NCBI RefSeq assembly: GCF_018139545.1
Contig: NZ_JAGSPJ010000001.1
Span: forward strand, 612,664-676,663
Source: Affinundibacterium fentianense
GTDB lineage: Bacteria > Pseudomonadota > Gammaproteobacteria > Burkholderiales > Burkholderiaceae_D
Direction: 5' to 3'
Length of the DNA: 64,000 nt
This document shows positions 44,228 to 54,687 of the stretch, piece by piece. The position numbers were made by a program, and so were the translations under genes. The notes below the pieces were generated by a model that made no database searches, was not told where the DNA came from, and saw nothing but the letters and a program-made list of their open reading frames with translations. Position 1 is the stretch's first letter, and every line of letters begins with the position of its first letter.

Positions 44228-44900
44228 TGCACTACCGAAAGGTCAGCAAACTGCTTATCAACGTTGGGAGATGATGTCCTTTGGCGATGCTCGTCCAGCG
44301 CAGGTAGAGCGCGAACAGCAGGTTGCAAAAGTAACGATGGCTGAGATTGCCGCGATTAAAGAACAAGCACGCAATGAAGCCTATACTGCGGCCTATAAAG
44401 AAGCATACGCGCTCGGGTATCAAGAGGGGCAGCAAGCCGGCTCTGCAGAAATGCAAGCTCAGTCCATCAAACTGCTGGGGGACCTTGAAACCCTCAAAGC
44501 GAATTTCAAATCACAGCTTGAACGTGCACATGATGACATTGGCGAGGACTTAATTGAATTGGCAACCGATCTAGCTAGCGCAATGACCAAACACCAATTT
44601 GAGCACCACACCGAAGCCATTATGGAGATTGTCAAAGAGGCGATTGATCTCCTCCCTGCGATCCACCAACCAGCGCAAATCTTCTTCAACCCGGCCGACT
44701 TAAATCTAATCAAAGAACTGATGGGAAATGCACTAGAAAAAGATGGTTGGCGTCTAATGCAAGATGGCCACATGACACGCGGCGGCTGTCGCATTGAGAC
44801 AGCACAGAACCTCATCGATGCGACATATGAAACCCGCTGGGCTCGCCTCAGTGAAGCCTTGTTAAACGCGCGCAGTCGTAACATTAACGAAACATCATGA
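44220..44900 (+). CDS. fliH: Flagellar export ATPase regulator FliH
   Basis: The ATG at 44220 is chosen because AGGCGAGG lies six bases before it; ATG 44214 and a longer frame from 44178 are also open but sit deeper in fliG. The product of about 226 residues has a Gln/Ala/Glu-rich coiled coil with repeated [17 protein letters not shown] segments and a C-terminal domain ([30 protein letters not shown]). FliH dimers bind FliI and restrain its ATPase. Its end overlaps fliI by four bases (ATGA). Confidence 0.92.
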   Translation: MSSALPKGQQTAYQRWEMMSFGDARPAQVEREQQVAKVTMAEIAAIKEQARNEAYTAAYKEAYALGYQEGQQAGSAEMQAQSIKLLGDLETLKANFKSQLERAHDDIGEDLIELATDLASAMTKHQFEHHTEAIMEIVKEAIDLLPAIHQPAQIFFNPADLNLIKELMGNALEKDGWRLMQDGHMTRGGCRIETAQNLIDATYETRWARLSEALLNARSRNINETS

Positions 44901-46288
44901 CTGAAATTTTTTCCCCGCAACGTTGGAAAGAACAATTTGCTGCGAGCACAAAATCCATTGCTCACATCAAAAGTGAAAACATTTCAGGGCGAATTGTCAA
45001 AGTGACCGGCCTAGTAATGGAAGCTGTAGGGATTAAATTACCTGTTGGTAGTGCCTGCATTATCCATTTGCAGACTGGGGTAAAAATTGAAGCAGAAGTC
45101 GTTGGTTTTGATGGTGATCGACTATTTCTGATGCCGCAAAGTGATTTGGATGGCGTGACGCCTGGCGCCCCCGTATTTCCCGTCAACTCAATTGAACCAT
45201 CCGGAAGCGACACCCCGCACCGTAGAAATGCTGACAGAACCAAACATTTACCAGTAGGAGAAGAACTTTTAGGACGCGTTTTGGACGCAAACGGACGCCC
45301 TTTAGATGCGCTCGGTCCACTGGTATGCCGAGCCACCGCCCCACTCGGCGCAAGGATTTATAACCCTCTATCGCGAGCACCGATTAAAGAAAAACTCGAC
45401 GTTGGAGTTCGCGCAATTAATAGTATGCTAACAGTAGGACGTGGTCAGCGACTTGGCTTGTTCGCTGGTTCTGGTGTGGGTAAAAGTGTCTTACTTGGCA
45501 TGATGGCGCGCTACACAACAGCTGACGTGATTGTGGTTGGGTTAATAGGTGAACGAGGACGCGAAGTAAAAGAATTCATCGAAGAAATCTTGGGGGAAGA
45601 AGGATTAGCACGATCTGTCGTGGTCGCAGCGCCTGCCGATGCGCCGCCATTGATGCGCATGCAGGGTGCGGCATACACGACAACGATCGCCGAGTATTTT
45701 CGAGATCAAGATAAGAACGTCCTATTGATCATGGACTCGTTGACACGCTACGCTATGGCACAACGTGAAATTGCTTTGGCTATCGGCGAACCTCCAGCAA
45801 CCAAGGGATATCCTCCTTCTGTTTTTGCTAAATTGCCTATTCTGGTTGAGCGCGCTGGGAATGGACGCGAAGGCGGTGGCTCTATCACCGCGTTTTATAC
45901 CGTACTGACTGAAGGAGACGACCAACAAGACCCCATTGCAGATTCAGCACGGGCGATTCTTGACGGTCATATCGTGTTAAATCGAACTTTGGCGGAAAGC
46001 GGACATTACCCAGCAATTGACATCGAACAATCAATTAGCCGTGCTATGCACGGCATTACCTCGCCAGAACATCAAAAATTGTCGCGCAAGTTAAAACAAC
46101 TATACTCACGATACGAACGAAGTCGCGACCTTATCAATGTCGGAGCCTATTCAGCGGGTTCTGACCCAGTATTGGATGAGGCGATTCGCAAATATCCTCA
46201 AATTCAATCGTTCTTGCAACAAGATATCACTGAAAAATCCTCCATATCGCAGAGCTTAGAGGGACTTTCCGCTCTATTCAACGCTTAG
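44897..46288 (+). CDS. fliI: Flagellar export ATPase FliI
   Basis: The 463-residue protein is an F1-beta-like ATPase with P-loop GSGVGKS at 191-197, [16 protein letters not shown], the Walker B strand [22 protein letters not shown] and [24 protein letters not shown]. FliI energises loading of export substrates at the flagellar type III gate. The N-terminus is slightly longer than usual. It is translationally coupled to fliH (ATGA). Confidence 0.97.
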   Translation: MTEIFSPQRWKEQFAASTKSIAHIKSENISGRIVKVTGLVMEAVGIKLPVGSACIIHLQTGVKIEAEVVGFDGDRLFLMPQSDLDGVTPGAPVFPVNSIEPSGSDTPHRRNADRTKHLPVGEELLGRVLDANGRPLDALGPLVCRATAPLGARIYNPLSRAPIKEKLDVGVRAINSMLTVGRGQRLGLFAGSGVGKSVLLGMMARYTTADVIVVGLIGERGREVKEFIEEILGEEGLARSVVVAAPADAPPLMRMQGAAYTTTIAEYFRDQDKNVLLIMDSLTRYAMAQREIALAIGEPPATKGYPPSVFAKLPILVERAGNGREGGGSITAFYTVLTEGDDQQDPIADSARAILDGHIVLNRTLAESGHYPAIDIEQSISRAMHGITSPEHQKLSRKLKQLYSRYERSRDLINVGAYSAGSDPVLDEAIRKYPQIQSFLQQDITEKSSISQSLEGLSALFNA

Positions 46289-46331
46289 AAAAATGCTTTG
46301 CTCGATAAAATAAGAAAAGCGAAAGAAAAGC

Positions 46332-46769
46332 ATGGCGAGTTCCGGATTACAGACTTTGATTGAATTAGCAGAGAATGCGGTCGATACCGCGGCGAAAAAT
46401 CTCGGACGGTCGATTAAAGCGCGTGACGATGCAAATGAACAATTAAATTTGTTAGAACAGTATCGAACTGACTATGAGGCAAAATTTCAATCACATGCCC
46501 AGCGCGGCTTAAATGTCACGCAATTTACCAATTATCAAGGATTTATTGGGAAACTCGACCTAGCAATTGAAGGACAAAAGAAACTCGTGATGGATGCGGA
46601 ATACCGGATTGATATTGCGAAACGAGCTTGGCAGGAATGTGAGAAAAAACGTTTGTCGTATAAAACTTTAATTGACCGTAACGCACAAGTTGAACTTAAA
46701 AAAGAAATGAAGCGAGATCAGAAACAAACTGACGAGCGAGCAACACGAAAATTGTTTTACAAGAAATAA
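46332..46769 (+). CDS. fliJ: Flagellar export protein FliJ
   Basis: The 145-residue, entirely helical, charged protein begins MASSGLQTLIELAENAVDTAA and has the FliJ pattern (EQLNLLEQYRTDYEAKFQ, GFIGKLDLAIEGQKKLV). FliJ is the central stalk of the export ATPase. Its place between fliI and fliK is the standard one. AAAGAAAAGC precedes the ATG. Confidence 0.93.
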   Translation: MASSGLQTLIELAENAVDTAAKNLGRSIKARDDANEQLNLLEQYRTDYEAKFQSHAQRGLNVTQFTNYQGFIGKLDLAIEGQKKLVMDAEYRIDIAKRAWQECEKKRLSYKTLIDRNAQVELKKEMKRDQKQTDERATRKLFYKK

Positions 46770-46849
46770 ACATGCGGTACTACCTACTGTAGAGAGACTA
46801 AGTTCTTCTACAACGCAACACATACAGTTGACTAATTGAAGGTGACAAA

Positions 46850-48349
46850 ATGCCTAATTCGCATACGATTACGCCGATACTACCAATCATCGCTGCGGCG
46901 AAAACGACTCCGACTTCCCCCGAATTAAGGAGCGGAAATTCCTTCAATCAAGTTCTCAAAAACGAATACGCCAACAAAGCGAAAAAAAGTGGGAATGAGT
47001 CACCTAAGAGTCCGACACCGGCACAGACTAAAGTAAACGCGTCAACGTCTCCGACCACGAATAAAATTAGCACAGAAACCAGCAATTCGGATAATCGAGA
47101 CTCAATTCAGCAAGATGACCAGGAAAAAGACGAAACGGTGTCGGTCAATCTCGCTGACCCCGCGACATTACTGTCATTGGTCAATCGGCTAACGATCGTT
47201 GCACGAAATGATGCAAGCCCCATTGACGAAAATAGTGGCAAAGAACCCGACCTCATAGCATCGGATAGCTTGGTAGGCGATGCCAGTATGGGCCTGCCCG
47301 TCACCTCAACTGATGACAATGTGACGACAACAGCAAATGCGGATGTGCAAGATAGCGAAATGACGTTTTCCAGCTTTATGGAAAAACTTCCCAAAAATAT
47401 TGATCCTGCCGGCTACCGAAATCAAATTGACACTAGTAAATCCGAATTGACCGAGACCAATCCGAGTTCGGAAAAAAGTACTTTGACCAGTTTGGTCGCT
47501 CAAGATCTGTTAAGCTCGCCGGCGCCGATGACCTCGGAATTAAAATCTTTGTTGTCCAATCAAAGTTTAACGAATCAAGCAACAGTAGACATCGATGAGA
47601 GAGTAGCACCCGACGATATCGAACTACCACTCAAACTCTCGCCCCAAACGGACAACACGCTCACTGACACGGAAAATGTGCGCATAGAGCCCTCACAAAA
47701 CAAGGGTGTCGATATTACGCCACAAGATAGCTTCCGTAACCAATTGAATGCCAAATTCGAACAAGAACACCTTGCAGAGGCGAATACCCAAAGAATAAAT
47801 TCGAATGAAACGTTCAATGTCTCGACACAAAACCGAGCGGAAGCCATGGTGCCAGCGCCAAGTTTGCAGTCCAATATAGAAACACTCAGCAGCTTACCCA
47901 GCACTGAACATATCGGGCCGCGAGTAGGAAGCAAAGCGTGGGATCAAGCTATTGGACAAAAGATTGTTTGGATGGTTGCAGGCGGTGAACAAAGCGCACA
48001 ATTAAGTTTAAATCCACCTGATCTTGGTCCACTTCAGGTTGTGTTAAGCATCAGCGATAACTTTGTTGACGCAAGTTTTGTCTCTTCGCATTTAGACGTA
48101 AGAGAGGCAATCGAATCGGCCGTCCCAAAACTGCGGGAAATGATGGACAATGCGGGCATTTCTTTATCCGGTTTTTCAGTCAGCGCAGAATCACCTCAGT
48201 CTGGTCAGGGATTTCAATCTGACAGTTCGCAACGTACGCAATTTCAATCAAGCCAACGCGCCGACAATGCAAGTGAAATTGAAATGCCTATAACAACTCC
48301 AGCTCGGGCGACAGGCAGAGAACTCGGTTTGGTTGATACTTTCGTGTGA
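46850..48349 (+). CDS. fliK: Flagellar hook-length control protein FliK
   Basis: The 499-residue protein has a low-complexity, Ser/Thr/Asp-rich N-terminal three quarters, expected of the secreted ruler part, and a compact Flg_hook domain near residues 355-450 (AWDQAIGQKIVWMVAGGEQSAQLSLNPPDLGPLQVVLSI seen in parts; AVPKLREMMDNAGISLSGFSV). FliK measures hook length and switches export from hook to filament proteins. Position after fliJ makes this the canonical fliK; the FliK-like gene at 38667 is a second copy type. Confidence 0.93.
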   Translation: MPNSHTITPILPIIAAAKTTPTSPELRSGNSFNQVLKNEYANKAKKSGNESPKSPTPAQTKVNASTSPTTNKISTETSNSDNRDSIQQDDQEKDETVSVNLADPATLLSLVNRLTIVARNDASPIDENSGKEPDLIASDSLVGDASMGLPVTSTDDNVTTTANADVQDSEMTFSSFMEKLPKNIDPAGYRNQIDTSKSELTETNPSSEKSTLTSLVAQDLLSSPAPMTSELKSLLSNQSLTNQATVDIDERVAPDDIELPLKLSPQTDNTLTDTENVRIEPSQNKGVDITPQDSFRNQLNAKFEQEHLAEANTQRINSNETFNVSTQNRAEAMVPAPSLQSNIETLSSLPSTEHIGPRVGSKAWDQAIGQKIVWMVAGGEQSAQLSLNPPDLGPLQVVLSISDNFVDASFVSSHLDVREAIESAVPKLREMMDNAGISLSGFSVSAESPQSGQGFQSDSSQRTQFQSSQRADNASEIEMPITTPARATGRELGLVDTFV

Positions 48350-48676
48350 AATTTTCGTACGAATAGGTAAAATGTTGTCAATGCGTGATGAAAATCCATG
48401 ATTTTTATCACGCGTTTCGTATTCGGGTCATGGTGCTCAAAAACGATACTATAATTAACCGCGAGCAAAATTCCTTTGTATTTGCTTACGATCTTCGCTT
48501 TGTTTAAATTAAATCATCGCGAGACGTACGAATCGAAGAAAGAATAGTCGTTAAGTTTGTCTTATAAATTGAGAGCTAAGCAACAAAAACCACTCTTTTT
48601 CTAAGATAGAAACGATACAAAGTACGCGATAATTTCTTCAATCGAACCAACATTTCAATATCGGCGAGAACTCAAT
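48350..48676 (+). promoter_or_regulatory. Intergenic region between fliK and fliL with hairpin and possible promoter
   Basis: This gap splits the flagellar operon. It has a 13-bp stem-loop with one G-U pair (48383-48413, GCGTGATGAAAAT / ATTTTTATCACGC) followed by a weak T stretch, possibly an attenuator or terminator. A perfect TATAAT lies near 48447 but without a good -35. A separate promoter for fliL-fliR is plausible, not proven. No small gene is evident. Confidence 0.4.
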
Positions 48677-49171
48677 ATGTCAAAAGCACCCGCAAAACCA
48701 GCTGATTCAGAAGCCGCACCAGCTGGAAAATCAAAAAAGAAACTCATCGTCATTGGCGCAGCAGCCGTTCTTCTGCTTGGTGGCATCGGTGGTGGTGCAA
48801 TGTATTTTATGAAAAAAAAGCCTGCTGCCAAAGAACACAAAGAAGAACCAGCCAAGGCACCAGTTTTCTTGCCTTTAGAACCTTTCGTAGTCAACTTGCA
48901 GTCCGAATTTGGTGAAAAATATTTGCAAGTACAAATGACATTACAGGTGCGTGATGATGCAACGGTCAATCTCATTAAAGCAAACCTGCCACAAGTGAAA
49001 AGCCGCTTGATTATGCTGTTGTCCAGTAAGAATGCAGAAGAACTACTCACCCCTGAAGGCAAAGACTTATTAATTCAAGAAATTACCCAACAGATCAGTT
49101 TGCCCTTTGTACCAAAAGGTGAGCCACAAGATGTCAGTGGCGTTTTCTTCACTTCTTTTGTAGTTCAATAA
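48677..49171 (+). CDS. fliL: Flagellar basal body-associated protein FliL
   Basis: The 164-residue protein has a Lys/Ala-rich cytoplasmic start, one membrane helix near residues 24-46 (LIVIGAAAVLLLGGIGGGAMYFM) and the FliL periplasmic domain (FLPLEPFVVNLQSEFGEKYLQVQMTLQV in part, ending FTSFVVQ). FliL surrounds and supports the stator units. It begins the second half of the operon and is 6 bp ahead of fliM. Confidence 0.95.
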   Translation: MSKAPAKPADSEAAPAGKSKKKLIVIGAAAVLLLGGIGGGAMYFMKKKPAAKEHKEEPAKAPVFLPLEPFVVNLQSEFGEKYLQVQMTLQVRDDATVNLIKANLPQVKSRLIMLLSSKNAEELLTPEGKDLLIQEITQQISLPFVPKGEPQDVSGVFFTSFVVQ

Positions 49172-49177
49172 AATATC

Positions 49178-50191
49178 GTGTCTGATAATTTTTTATCACA
49201 GGAAGAAGTTGACGCCCTACTAAAGGGCGTCACTGGCGATCAAGACGACTCAGAGTCGCTTGAAGATACCTCAGGCGTCCGCCCCTATAATCTGGCGACT
49301 CAAGAACGCATCGTTCGTGGTCGGATGCCGACCTTGGAAATTATCAACGAGCGATTTGCTCGGCTATTGCGTATTGGTTTATTTAACTTTCTTCGTCGCA
49401 GCGCAGAAGTCTCTGTCGGTACGGTAAAAGTCTCTAAATATAGTGAATTTATTCGTAATCTAGTCGTCCCGACCAATCTCAATCTGACACATATGAAGCC
49501 GCTTCGTGGCACCTCTCTGATCGTGTTAGATCCTGGTTTAGTTTTTCTTTTGGTAGACAATTTATTTGGTGGCGATGGCCGCTTCCATACCCGCGTCGAA
49601 GGGCGTGATTTTACGCAAACCGAACAACGAATTATTCAAAGAATTTTAGAGATCATTTATGAAACCTATGCCAAGTCATGGGAACCGGTCTATCCAATTC
49701 AATTCGAATATATTCGTTCAGAAATGAACACCCAATTTGCAAATATTGCGACACCAAACGAGGTCGTTGTCTCGACAACATTCACGATCGAGTTAGGCCC
49801 AGTGAGCGGCGAAATGCACATGTGCATGCCGTATTCGATGATAGAACCAATTCGTGATTTGTTAACCAGTAGTTTGCAAGGTGAAACACTCGAAATTGAC
49901 AAACGCTGGGTTCGCCTCATGACCCAACAAATTCAAATTGCGGAAGTTGAAATCGTTGCAGATTTAGGAACAACAAAAGTTAGTCTGGGCGACATTTTGA
50001 ACATGAAGGTGGGAGACATTATTCCTTTGTCCGTACCAGAAATCGTGTCAGCTAAAGTCGATGGTACGCCAGTGATGGAATGCAAATACGGCGTATTCAA
50101 CGGACAGTATGCCTTGCGTGTCGAAAAAATGCTCGGTTCCAGTGTCAATGAAATAGCGCATGAGTCGCTGCAGGGAGAAAATAATGGATGA
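49178..50191 (+). CDS. fliM: Flagellar motor switch protein FliM
   Basis: The 337-residue protein starts at GTG 49178 and reads SDNFLSQEEVDALLKGV, the conserved CheY-P-binding N-terminus. The middle domain has NLTHMKPLRGTSLIVLDPGLVF and the C-terminal SpoA domain EIVADLGTTKVSLGDILNMKVGD in parts. FliM is a C-ring component with FliG and FliN. The GTG start lacks a clear ribosome-binding site and is 6 bp after fliL, so coupling is likely. The end overlaps fliN. Confidence 0.97.
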   Translation: MSDNFLSQEEVDALLKGVTGDQDDSESLEDTSGVRPYNLATQERIVRGRMPTLEIINERFARLLRIGLFNFLRRSAEVSVGTVKVSKYSEFIRNLVVPTNLNLTHMKPLRGTSLIVLDPGLVFLLVDNLFGGDGRFHTRVEGRDFTQTEQRIIQRILEIIYETYAKSWEPVYPIQFEYIRSEMNTQFANIATPNEVVVSTTFTIELGPVSGEMHMCMPYSMIEPIRDLLTSSLQGETLEIDKRWVRLMTQQIQIAEVEIVADLGTTKVSLGDILNMKVGDIIPLSVPEIVSAKVDGTPVMECKYGVFNGQYALRVEKMLGSSVNEIAHESLQGENNG

Positions 50192-50612
50192 AAATGACAA
50201 TCCAATCAGCGAAGATGATTGGGGCGCGGCGATTGCCGAACAAGAAAAAGCAGATGCAGAAGCAGCCGCTCGCGCGGCAAGTGGCGCAAATGTTCAATCT
50301 GGTGCGGGTTTATTCCAAGAATTCGGCAAGGGTCCGCAAACCCAGACCCACAACGACATTGATTTCATTCTCGATATTCCCGTTCAACTCACAGTTGAAT
50401 TAGGACGTACCAAAATCGCGATCAAAAACCTACTGCAATTGGCTCAAGGTTCCGTGGTTGAATTGGATGGCCTCGCTGGTGAACCGATGGATGTTTTGGT
50501 AAATGGTTGCTTAATCGCCCAAGGTGAAGTGGTGGTGGTCAATGATAAGTTTGGTATTCGATTGACCGATATTGTTACACCGGCAGAGCGCATCAGAAAG
50601 CTTAATAAATAA
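50184..50612 (+). CDS. fliN: Flagellar motor switch protein FliN
   Basis: ATG 50184, preceded by GGGAGA, is preferred over an in-frame upstream ATG at 50160. The 142-residue product has an acidic Ala-rich N-terminus and a SpoA domain (DIDFILDIPVQLTVELGRTK, LAQGSVVELDGLAGEPMDVLVNG). FliN completes the C ring and docks FliH for export. It overlaps fliM by 8 bp, and its TAA overlaps the fliO ATG by one base. Confidence 0.96.
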   Translation: MDENDNPISEDDWGAAIAEQEKADAEAAARAASGANVQSGAGLFQEFGKGPQTQTHNDIDFILDIPVQLTVELGRTKIAIKNLLQLAQGSVVELDGLAGEPMDVLVNGCLIAQGEVVVVNDKFGIRLTDIVTPAERIRKLNK

Positions 50613-51055
50613 TGATAGCCCGAAGCACACCGCTTGCTTTGCATGCCTCTTTCGCCATCATCATGTTGGGTATTGTAGATTTCGCCTATGCACAATCAGG
50701 TGCGGTCGCTGCCAGCACGGGTCTATTACAGATATTTTTGGCGCTCGCTGTCGTGATTGGCATTATGTTGTTGCTCGCTTGGATCGTTAAACGTGTTGGT
50801 CCAATCGGTAACAATCAGCAACTCCCCGTTAAAATCATCGGTGGAACCACCGTTGGTAATCGAGAGCGTGTGATGGTAATCGAAGTTGCCGACCAATGGT
50901 TGGTGATCGGTGTGACGTCTCAACAAATCAATGTTTTATCAACGATGCCGAAGCAAGACATTCCGGCAAACAGTCACCCAACAACAAATGTATCGGTTCC
51001 GTTCGCCGATTGGCTTAAGAAAACGATCGACAAGGGCGCATCGCCTAATCCTTAA
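50612..51055 (+). CDS. fliO: Flagellar biosynthesis protein FliO
   Basis: The 147-residue protein has a cleavable-looking N-terminal hydrophobic segment, a second membrane helix near 38-58 ([21 protein letters not shown]) and a FliO domain ([33 protein letters not shown] in parts). FliO helps FliP assemble into the export gate. It starts in the fliN stop (TAATG) and is followed by fliP. Confidence 0.93.
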   Translation: MIARSTPLALHASFAIIMLGIVDFAYAQSGAVAASTGLLQIFLALAVVIGIMLLLAWIVKRVGPIGNNQQLPVKIIGGTTVGNRERVMVIEVADQWLVIGVTSQQINVLSTMPKQDIPANSHPTTNVSVPFADWLKKTIDKGASPNP

Positions 51056-51080
51056 ATCTGCGATTTTGCGGATGCTGTTT

Positions 51081-51893
51081 ATGAAAAAAAATCTGTTTAC
51101 ATTTTTCGGCGCAATTTTTTCTTCGGATGGACTCAAGCGCCACCGTATAGCATTGCCCTCCTTGTTGGCCATGCTATTTTTTTGTCTGTCGACAACAGAC
51201 TATGCAATTGCCCAAAGCGCAGGATTGCCAGCTATCACTAGCGCACCAGCCGCAGGCGGTGGTCAGAATTACTCGCTAAGCATACAAACGCTGCTTTTCC
51301 TCACTTCGTTGGCGTTTATCCCAGCGGCGCTGTTAATGATGACCAGCTTTACACGGATCATCATCGTTTTATCATTATTGCGACAGGCGCTTGGGACGCA
51401 ATCTGCCCCGCCCAATCAGGTGTTGATCGGGCTTTCTCTCTTTCTTACGCTATTTGTAATGGGTCCTGCATTTGATAAGATTTATGAAGACGCTTATCTG
51501 CCATTTTCTGAAAATAAAATCACGATGCAAAAAGCAATGGAGAAAGGTGTCGAACCGCTAAAAGGATTTATGCTGAAGCAAACTCGCGAGTCCGACATTG
51601 CGCTGTACGTCAAGCTCTCCAACACGCCGGCATTACAAGGACCAGAAGATATTCCATTGCGCGTTTTGATCCCCGCGTTTATTACCAGTGAATTGAAGAC
51701 GGCCTTTCAAATTAGTTTTGCGATTTTTATTCCTTTCTTAATTATTGATATGGTCGTCGCAAGCGTTCTAATGGCGATGGGTATGATGATGGTCTCCCCT
51801 TCCATCGTTTCATTGCCATTTAAATTGATGTTGTTCGTGTTGGTAGACGGTTGGCAGTTGTTGATCGGCTCACTTGCTCGAAGTTTTTACTAA
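51081..51893 (+). CDS. fliP: Flagellar export gate protein FliP
   Basis: The frame is open from 50931, but that part overlaps fliO. ATG 51081 (MKKNLFTFF) is preferred, with GCGGA eight bases upstream; ATG 51072 is possible. The product of about 270 residues has an N-terminal signal-like segment ([22 protein letters not shown] split by a basic start), then the FliP core: [45 protein letters not shown], and C-terminal helices with [18 protein letters not shown]. FliP forms the export gate with FliQ and FliR. Confidence 0.95.
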   Translation: MKKNLFTFFGAIFSSDGLKRHRIALPSLLAMLFFCLSTTDYAIAQSAGLPAITSAPAAGGGQNYSLSIQTLLFLTSLAFIPAALLMMTSFTRIIIVLSLLRQALGTQSAPPNQVLIGLSLFLTLFVMGPAFDKIYEDAYLPFSENKITMQKAMEKGVEPLKGFMLKQTRESDIALYVKLSNTPALQGPEDIPLRVLIPAFITSELKTAFQISFAIFIPFLIIDMVVASVLMAMGMMMVSPSIVSLPFKLMLFVLVDGWQLLIGSLARSFY

Positions 51894-51903
51894 AGGAAAA
51901 ACC

Positions 51904-52173
51904 ATGACACCAGATAGCGTAATGACGATGGGTCGTCATGCAATGGAAATTACTCTAATGATTTCCGCCCCCCTATTGCTAGTAGCGCTAGGGGTTGGGC
52001 TGATTGTCAGTATTTTTCAGGCCGCCACCCAAATTAATGAAGCGACGCTTTCGTTTATTCCCAAGTTAGTCGGGATATTTATTACGCTCGTTGTTGCAGG
52101 CCCATGGATGTTAAGCGTCCTCGGGGACTACATGCGCGAAGTATTTACAGGTATTGCCATGGTTTCTGGCTAA
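51904..52173 (+). CDS. fliQ: Flagellar export gate protein FliQ
   Basis: The 89-residue protein starts at ATG 51904, preceded by AAAGGAAAA; an upstream in-frame start at 51874 would lie within fliP. Two membrane helices (ALMISAPLLLVALGVGLIVSI-like and IFITLVVAGPWMLSVL) and the FQAATQINEATLSFIPKL motif are diagnostic. FliQ packs around the FliP/FliR gate. Confidence 0.96.
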   Translation: MTPDSVMTMGRHAMEITLMISAPLLLVALGVGLIVSIFQAATQINEATLSFIPKLVGIFITLVVAGPWMLSVLGDYMREVFTGIAMVSG

Positions 52174-52183
52174 TTATATTGGT

Positions 52184-52987
52184 ATGGTCTCTATCAACAG
52201 CAATGATCTAATTGCATTAATTGCCGCATTTGTGTGGCCATTCACTCGCATTTTAGGATTCATTGCCATTGCGCCTCCATTTGGAAACAACGGCGTACCA
52301 GTCAGAGTGAAGATCGCGCTAGGCTTTTTTCTCGCAATGATCGTTGCGCCGAGTATCCCTGCAATCGATCATGTCGATTTAGTTTCGATTACAGGGATTG
52401 CTGTTATCTTGCAACAACTGATCATTGGGGTTGCAATGGGTTTCATCGTTCGCGTTACTTTTGCTGGTGTCGAGATGGCGGGCGAGATGATAGGCTTAAC
52501 AATGGGTTTAGGTTTCGCGACATTTTATGACCCACAAACACGCGGTCGATCCTCTGCGATCGCACAATTTTTAGTCATTATTACGACTTTGATCTTCTTG
52601 AGCTTAAACGTTCATCTTGCGATGTTTGAAGCATTAATCACGAGTTTCAAAAGCATTCCTATTTCTACCTCATTGCACATGGGATTTAGCCCTCAGCGTT
52701 TGGCTATTTGGGGCGAAGAGATTTTTAAGATCGGCATGTTATTGTCGATGCCGATCGTGGCTGCCTTGTTGATTACCAATATCGCTCTCGGGATTTTGAC
52801 CCGCGCAGCGCCACAACTGAACTTATTCGGAATCGGGTTTCCTATCACGATCACGGTCGGCTTTTTGATGTTAATGTTGATCCTTCCCTATTTGTTACTG
52901 CCGTTGGAAAATATGTTCCAACATGGACTCAACACAATCCATTCGTTAGGAAGCGCGCCTCCAACAATTCCTATGAAGAGACCCTAA
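52184..52987 (+). CDS. fliR: Flagellar export gate protein FliR
   Basis: ATG 52184 (VSINSNDLIALIAAFVWPFTR) is preferred because its N-terminus aligns with other FliR proteins; a start at 52154 overlaps fliQ. The product of 267 residues is an integral membrane protein with about six helices and the FliR motifs FTRILGFIAIAPPFGNNGVP and GEMIGLTMGLGFATFYDPQT. FliR completes the export gate core. It is the last flagellar gene of the operon. Confidence 0.95.
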   Translation: MVSINSNDLIALIAAFVWPFTRILGFIAIAPPFGNNGVPVRVKIALGFFLAMIVAPSIPAIDHVDLVSITGIAVILQQLIIGVAMGFIVRVTFAGVEMAGEMIGLTMGLGFATFYDPQTRGRSSAIAQFLVIITTLIFLSLNVHLAMFEALITSFKSIPISTSLHMGFSPQRLAIWGEEIFKIGMLLSMPIVAALLITNIALGILTRAAPQLNLFGIGFPITITVGFLMLMLILPYLLLPLENMFQHGLNTIHSLGSAPPTIPMKRP

Positions 52988-53003
52988 TTCCATACAGGTA
53001 CTT

Positions 53004-54566
53004 ATGTTTCAAGGTATTGCATCCGAAAGCAACAATGCTATGGTCACTCAGGAAGAGCTATTTCAACTTGAACAAATCCGAGCATTCGAACTCGAAATGA
53101 AGCGGAAATTACCCATCGGTGCTTTGATGCAAGCAGCGGGCAAGGCCGCGGTCGATTTAATTCTAGACTTGCTGGGTAGCAAGACCGGAAATGTCCTAAT
53201 ACTTGTCGGCGCCGGGGACAATGGGGGTGACGCTTTCGAAGTCGCAGCCGAATTAGCCAGCAAAGAATTCATCGTCGATATCATCATGATGGGACAAGTG
53301 GAAAATTATTCCGCTGAAGCGCAGATGAGTCTGCATAAAGTGAAGAACTTTGATCAATCCAAGATAAGGTGGATCTCGCTCGCAAGGTTTGAGCAGTCCG
53401 ATTTACACAATTGGGCGATCATTGTTGATGGTTTATTTGGAATAGGACTCAATCGCCCTATTGATGGCAAAGTTGCTGCTCTAATCAATTCGATCAATTT
53501 AAAAAATACCCCTCCTTTGGTCCCCGTCCTAGCCTTAGATGTCCCGAGTGGATTAAATGCTGATACGGGTCAACTATTTGGAGACCATAGCCCAGCTATT
53601 CGGGCTAGTCACACGATAAGCTTTATCGCGAACAAGCCAGGCCTTTACACAGGCAAAGGAAAAGATTACGCAGGCCAAGTTCATCTTGCAAATTTAGGCT
53701 TACGGCTGGATGTACCCTGCGTTCCAAGCGCAATACTATTGACACCATCGATGATGAGGAATTATTTGCCTACGCGCTTGCAGGATAGTCACAAAGGAAG
53801 CTTTGGCGAGGTCTTAGTTATTGGCGGAGCGGAGGGCATGCAAGGTGCGGCGATTCTATCTGGGCGCTCAGCATTATTCGGTGGTGCGGGGAAGATTTTT
53901 ATTGGATTCTGTGGCGCAGTGCCGTTATTTGATTCCTTGCATCCCGAACTCATGTGTCGCGACGCCGAACGCATTCCAGAGTCGGTATCGGTGCAAGTTG
54001 TCGGCCCAGGCTTAGGAAAAAGTGAAAAAGCACTGCGTTTAATTGAACGTTCCTTGACCGATTGCAAAAAACTCGTCATCGATGCAGATGGGCTCAATTT
54101 AATCGCAGACTCCACCTCGCTTCAAGCTTATTTGCGTGATCGCCAAACCAATCATCTTGATACGATCATTACCCCTCATCCCTTGGAGGCAGCACGTTTA
54201 CTCAACACAACGGCAGCCACCATACAAAGTAATCGCATGCAAGCAGCACAAGCATTGGCCGAACAATTTAACGCCACGGTGATTCTCAAAGGAGCAGGTA
54301 CAGTAATCGCAGATTCAAAGAAACTTTGGATTAACAATACGGGAAATCCAGCCTTGTCTACGGCTGGCACTGGCGACGTCTTAGCTGGACTATGTGGCGC
54401 ACTTTTGGCGCAAGGACTATCAAGTTCACAAGCAGCTTGTTTAGCCGTATTTACGCATGGCTTAGCAGCAGATACATATGTTGAAGAAGGCATGGGTCCA
54501 ATTGGCCTGTGCGCCAGCGAACTACCCACACAAATTCGTCAGATTCTAAATCAACTACAACGCTAG
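53004..54566 (+). CDS. nnr: Bifunctional NAD(P)HX epimerase / ADP-dependent NAD(P)HX dehydratase
   Basis: The 520-residue protein fuses two repair enzymes. The N-terminal epimerase (about 10-235) has LIQAAGKAA-like AMQAAGKAAVD, VGAGDNGGDAFEVA and ALDVPSGLNADTG. The C-terminal ribokinase-like dehydratase has VIGGAEGMQGAAILSGRSAL, VGPGLGKSEKALRL and GTGDVLAGLCGALLAQG. Together they restore hydrated NADH and NADPH. It lies 16 bp after fliR but has no flagellar role. The start could also be Met13 at 53040. Confidence 0.95.
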   Translation: MFQGIASESNNAMVTQEELFQLEQIRAFELEMKRKLPIGALMQAAGKAAVDLILDLLGSKTGNVLILVGAGDNGGDAFEVAAELASKEFIVDIIMMGQVENYSAEAQMSLHKVKNFDQSKIRWISLARFEQSDLHNWAIIVDGLFGIGLNRPIDGKVAALINSINLKNTPPLVPVLALDVPSGLNADTGQLFGDHSPAIRASHTISFIANKPGLYTGKGKDYAGQVHLANLGLRLDVPCVPSAILLTPSMMRNYLPTRLQDSHKGSFGEVLVIGGAEGMQGAAILSGRSALFGGAGKIFIGFCGAVPLFDSLHPELMCRDAERIPESVSVQVVGPGLGKSEKALRLIERSLTDCKKLVIDADGLNLIADSTSLQAYLRDRQTNHLDTIITPHPLEAARLLNTTAATIQSNRMQAAQALAEQFNATVILKGAGTVIADSKKLWINNTGNPALSTAGTGDVLAGLCGALLAQGLSSSQAACLAVFTHGLAADTYVEEGMGPIGLCASELPTQIRQILNQLQR

Positions 54567-54687
54567 GACGACATACGCCCTGTCTGACATGCCGATCAAG
54601 TTAAAGACGTTTAATGGTTAAATAAAAAACAACGCAAACTCAGAATTCAATTTACAATTCTTGCTCTTGAGATCCACTTTTCGTCAA

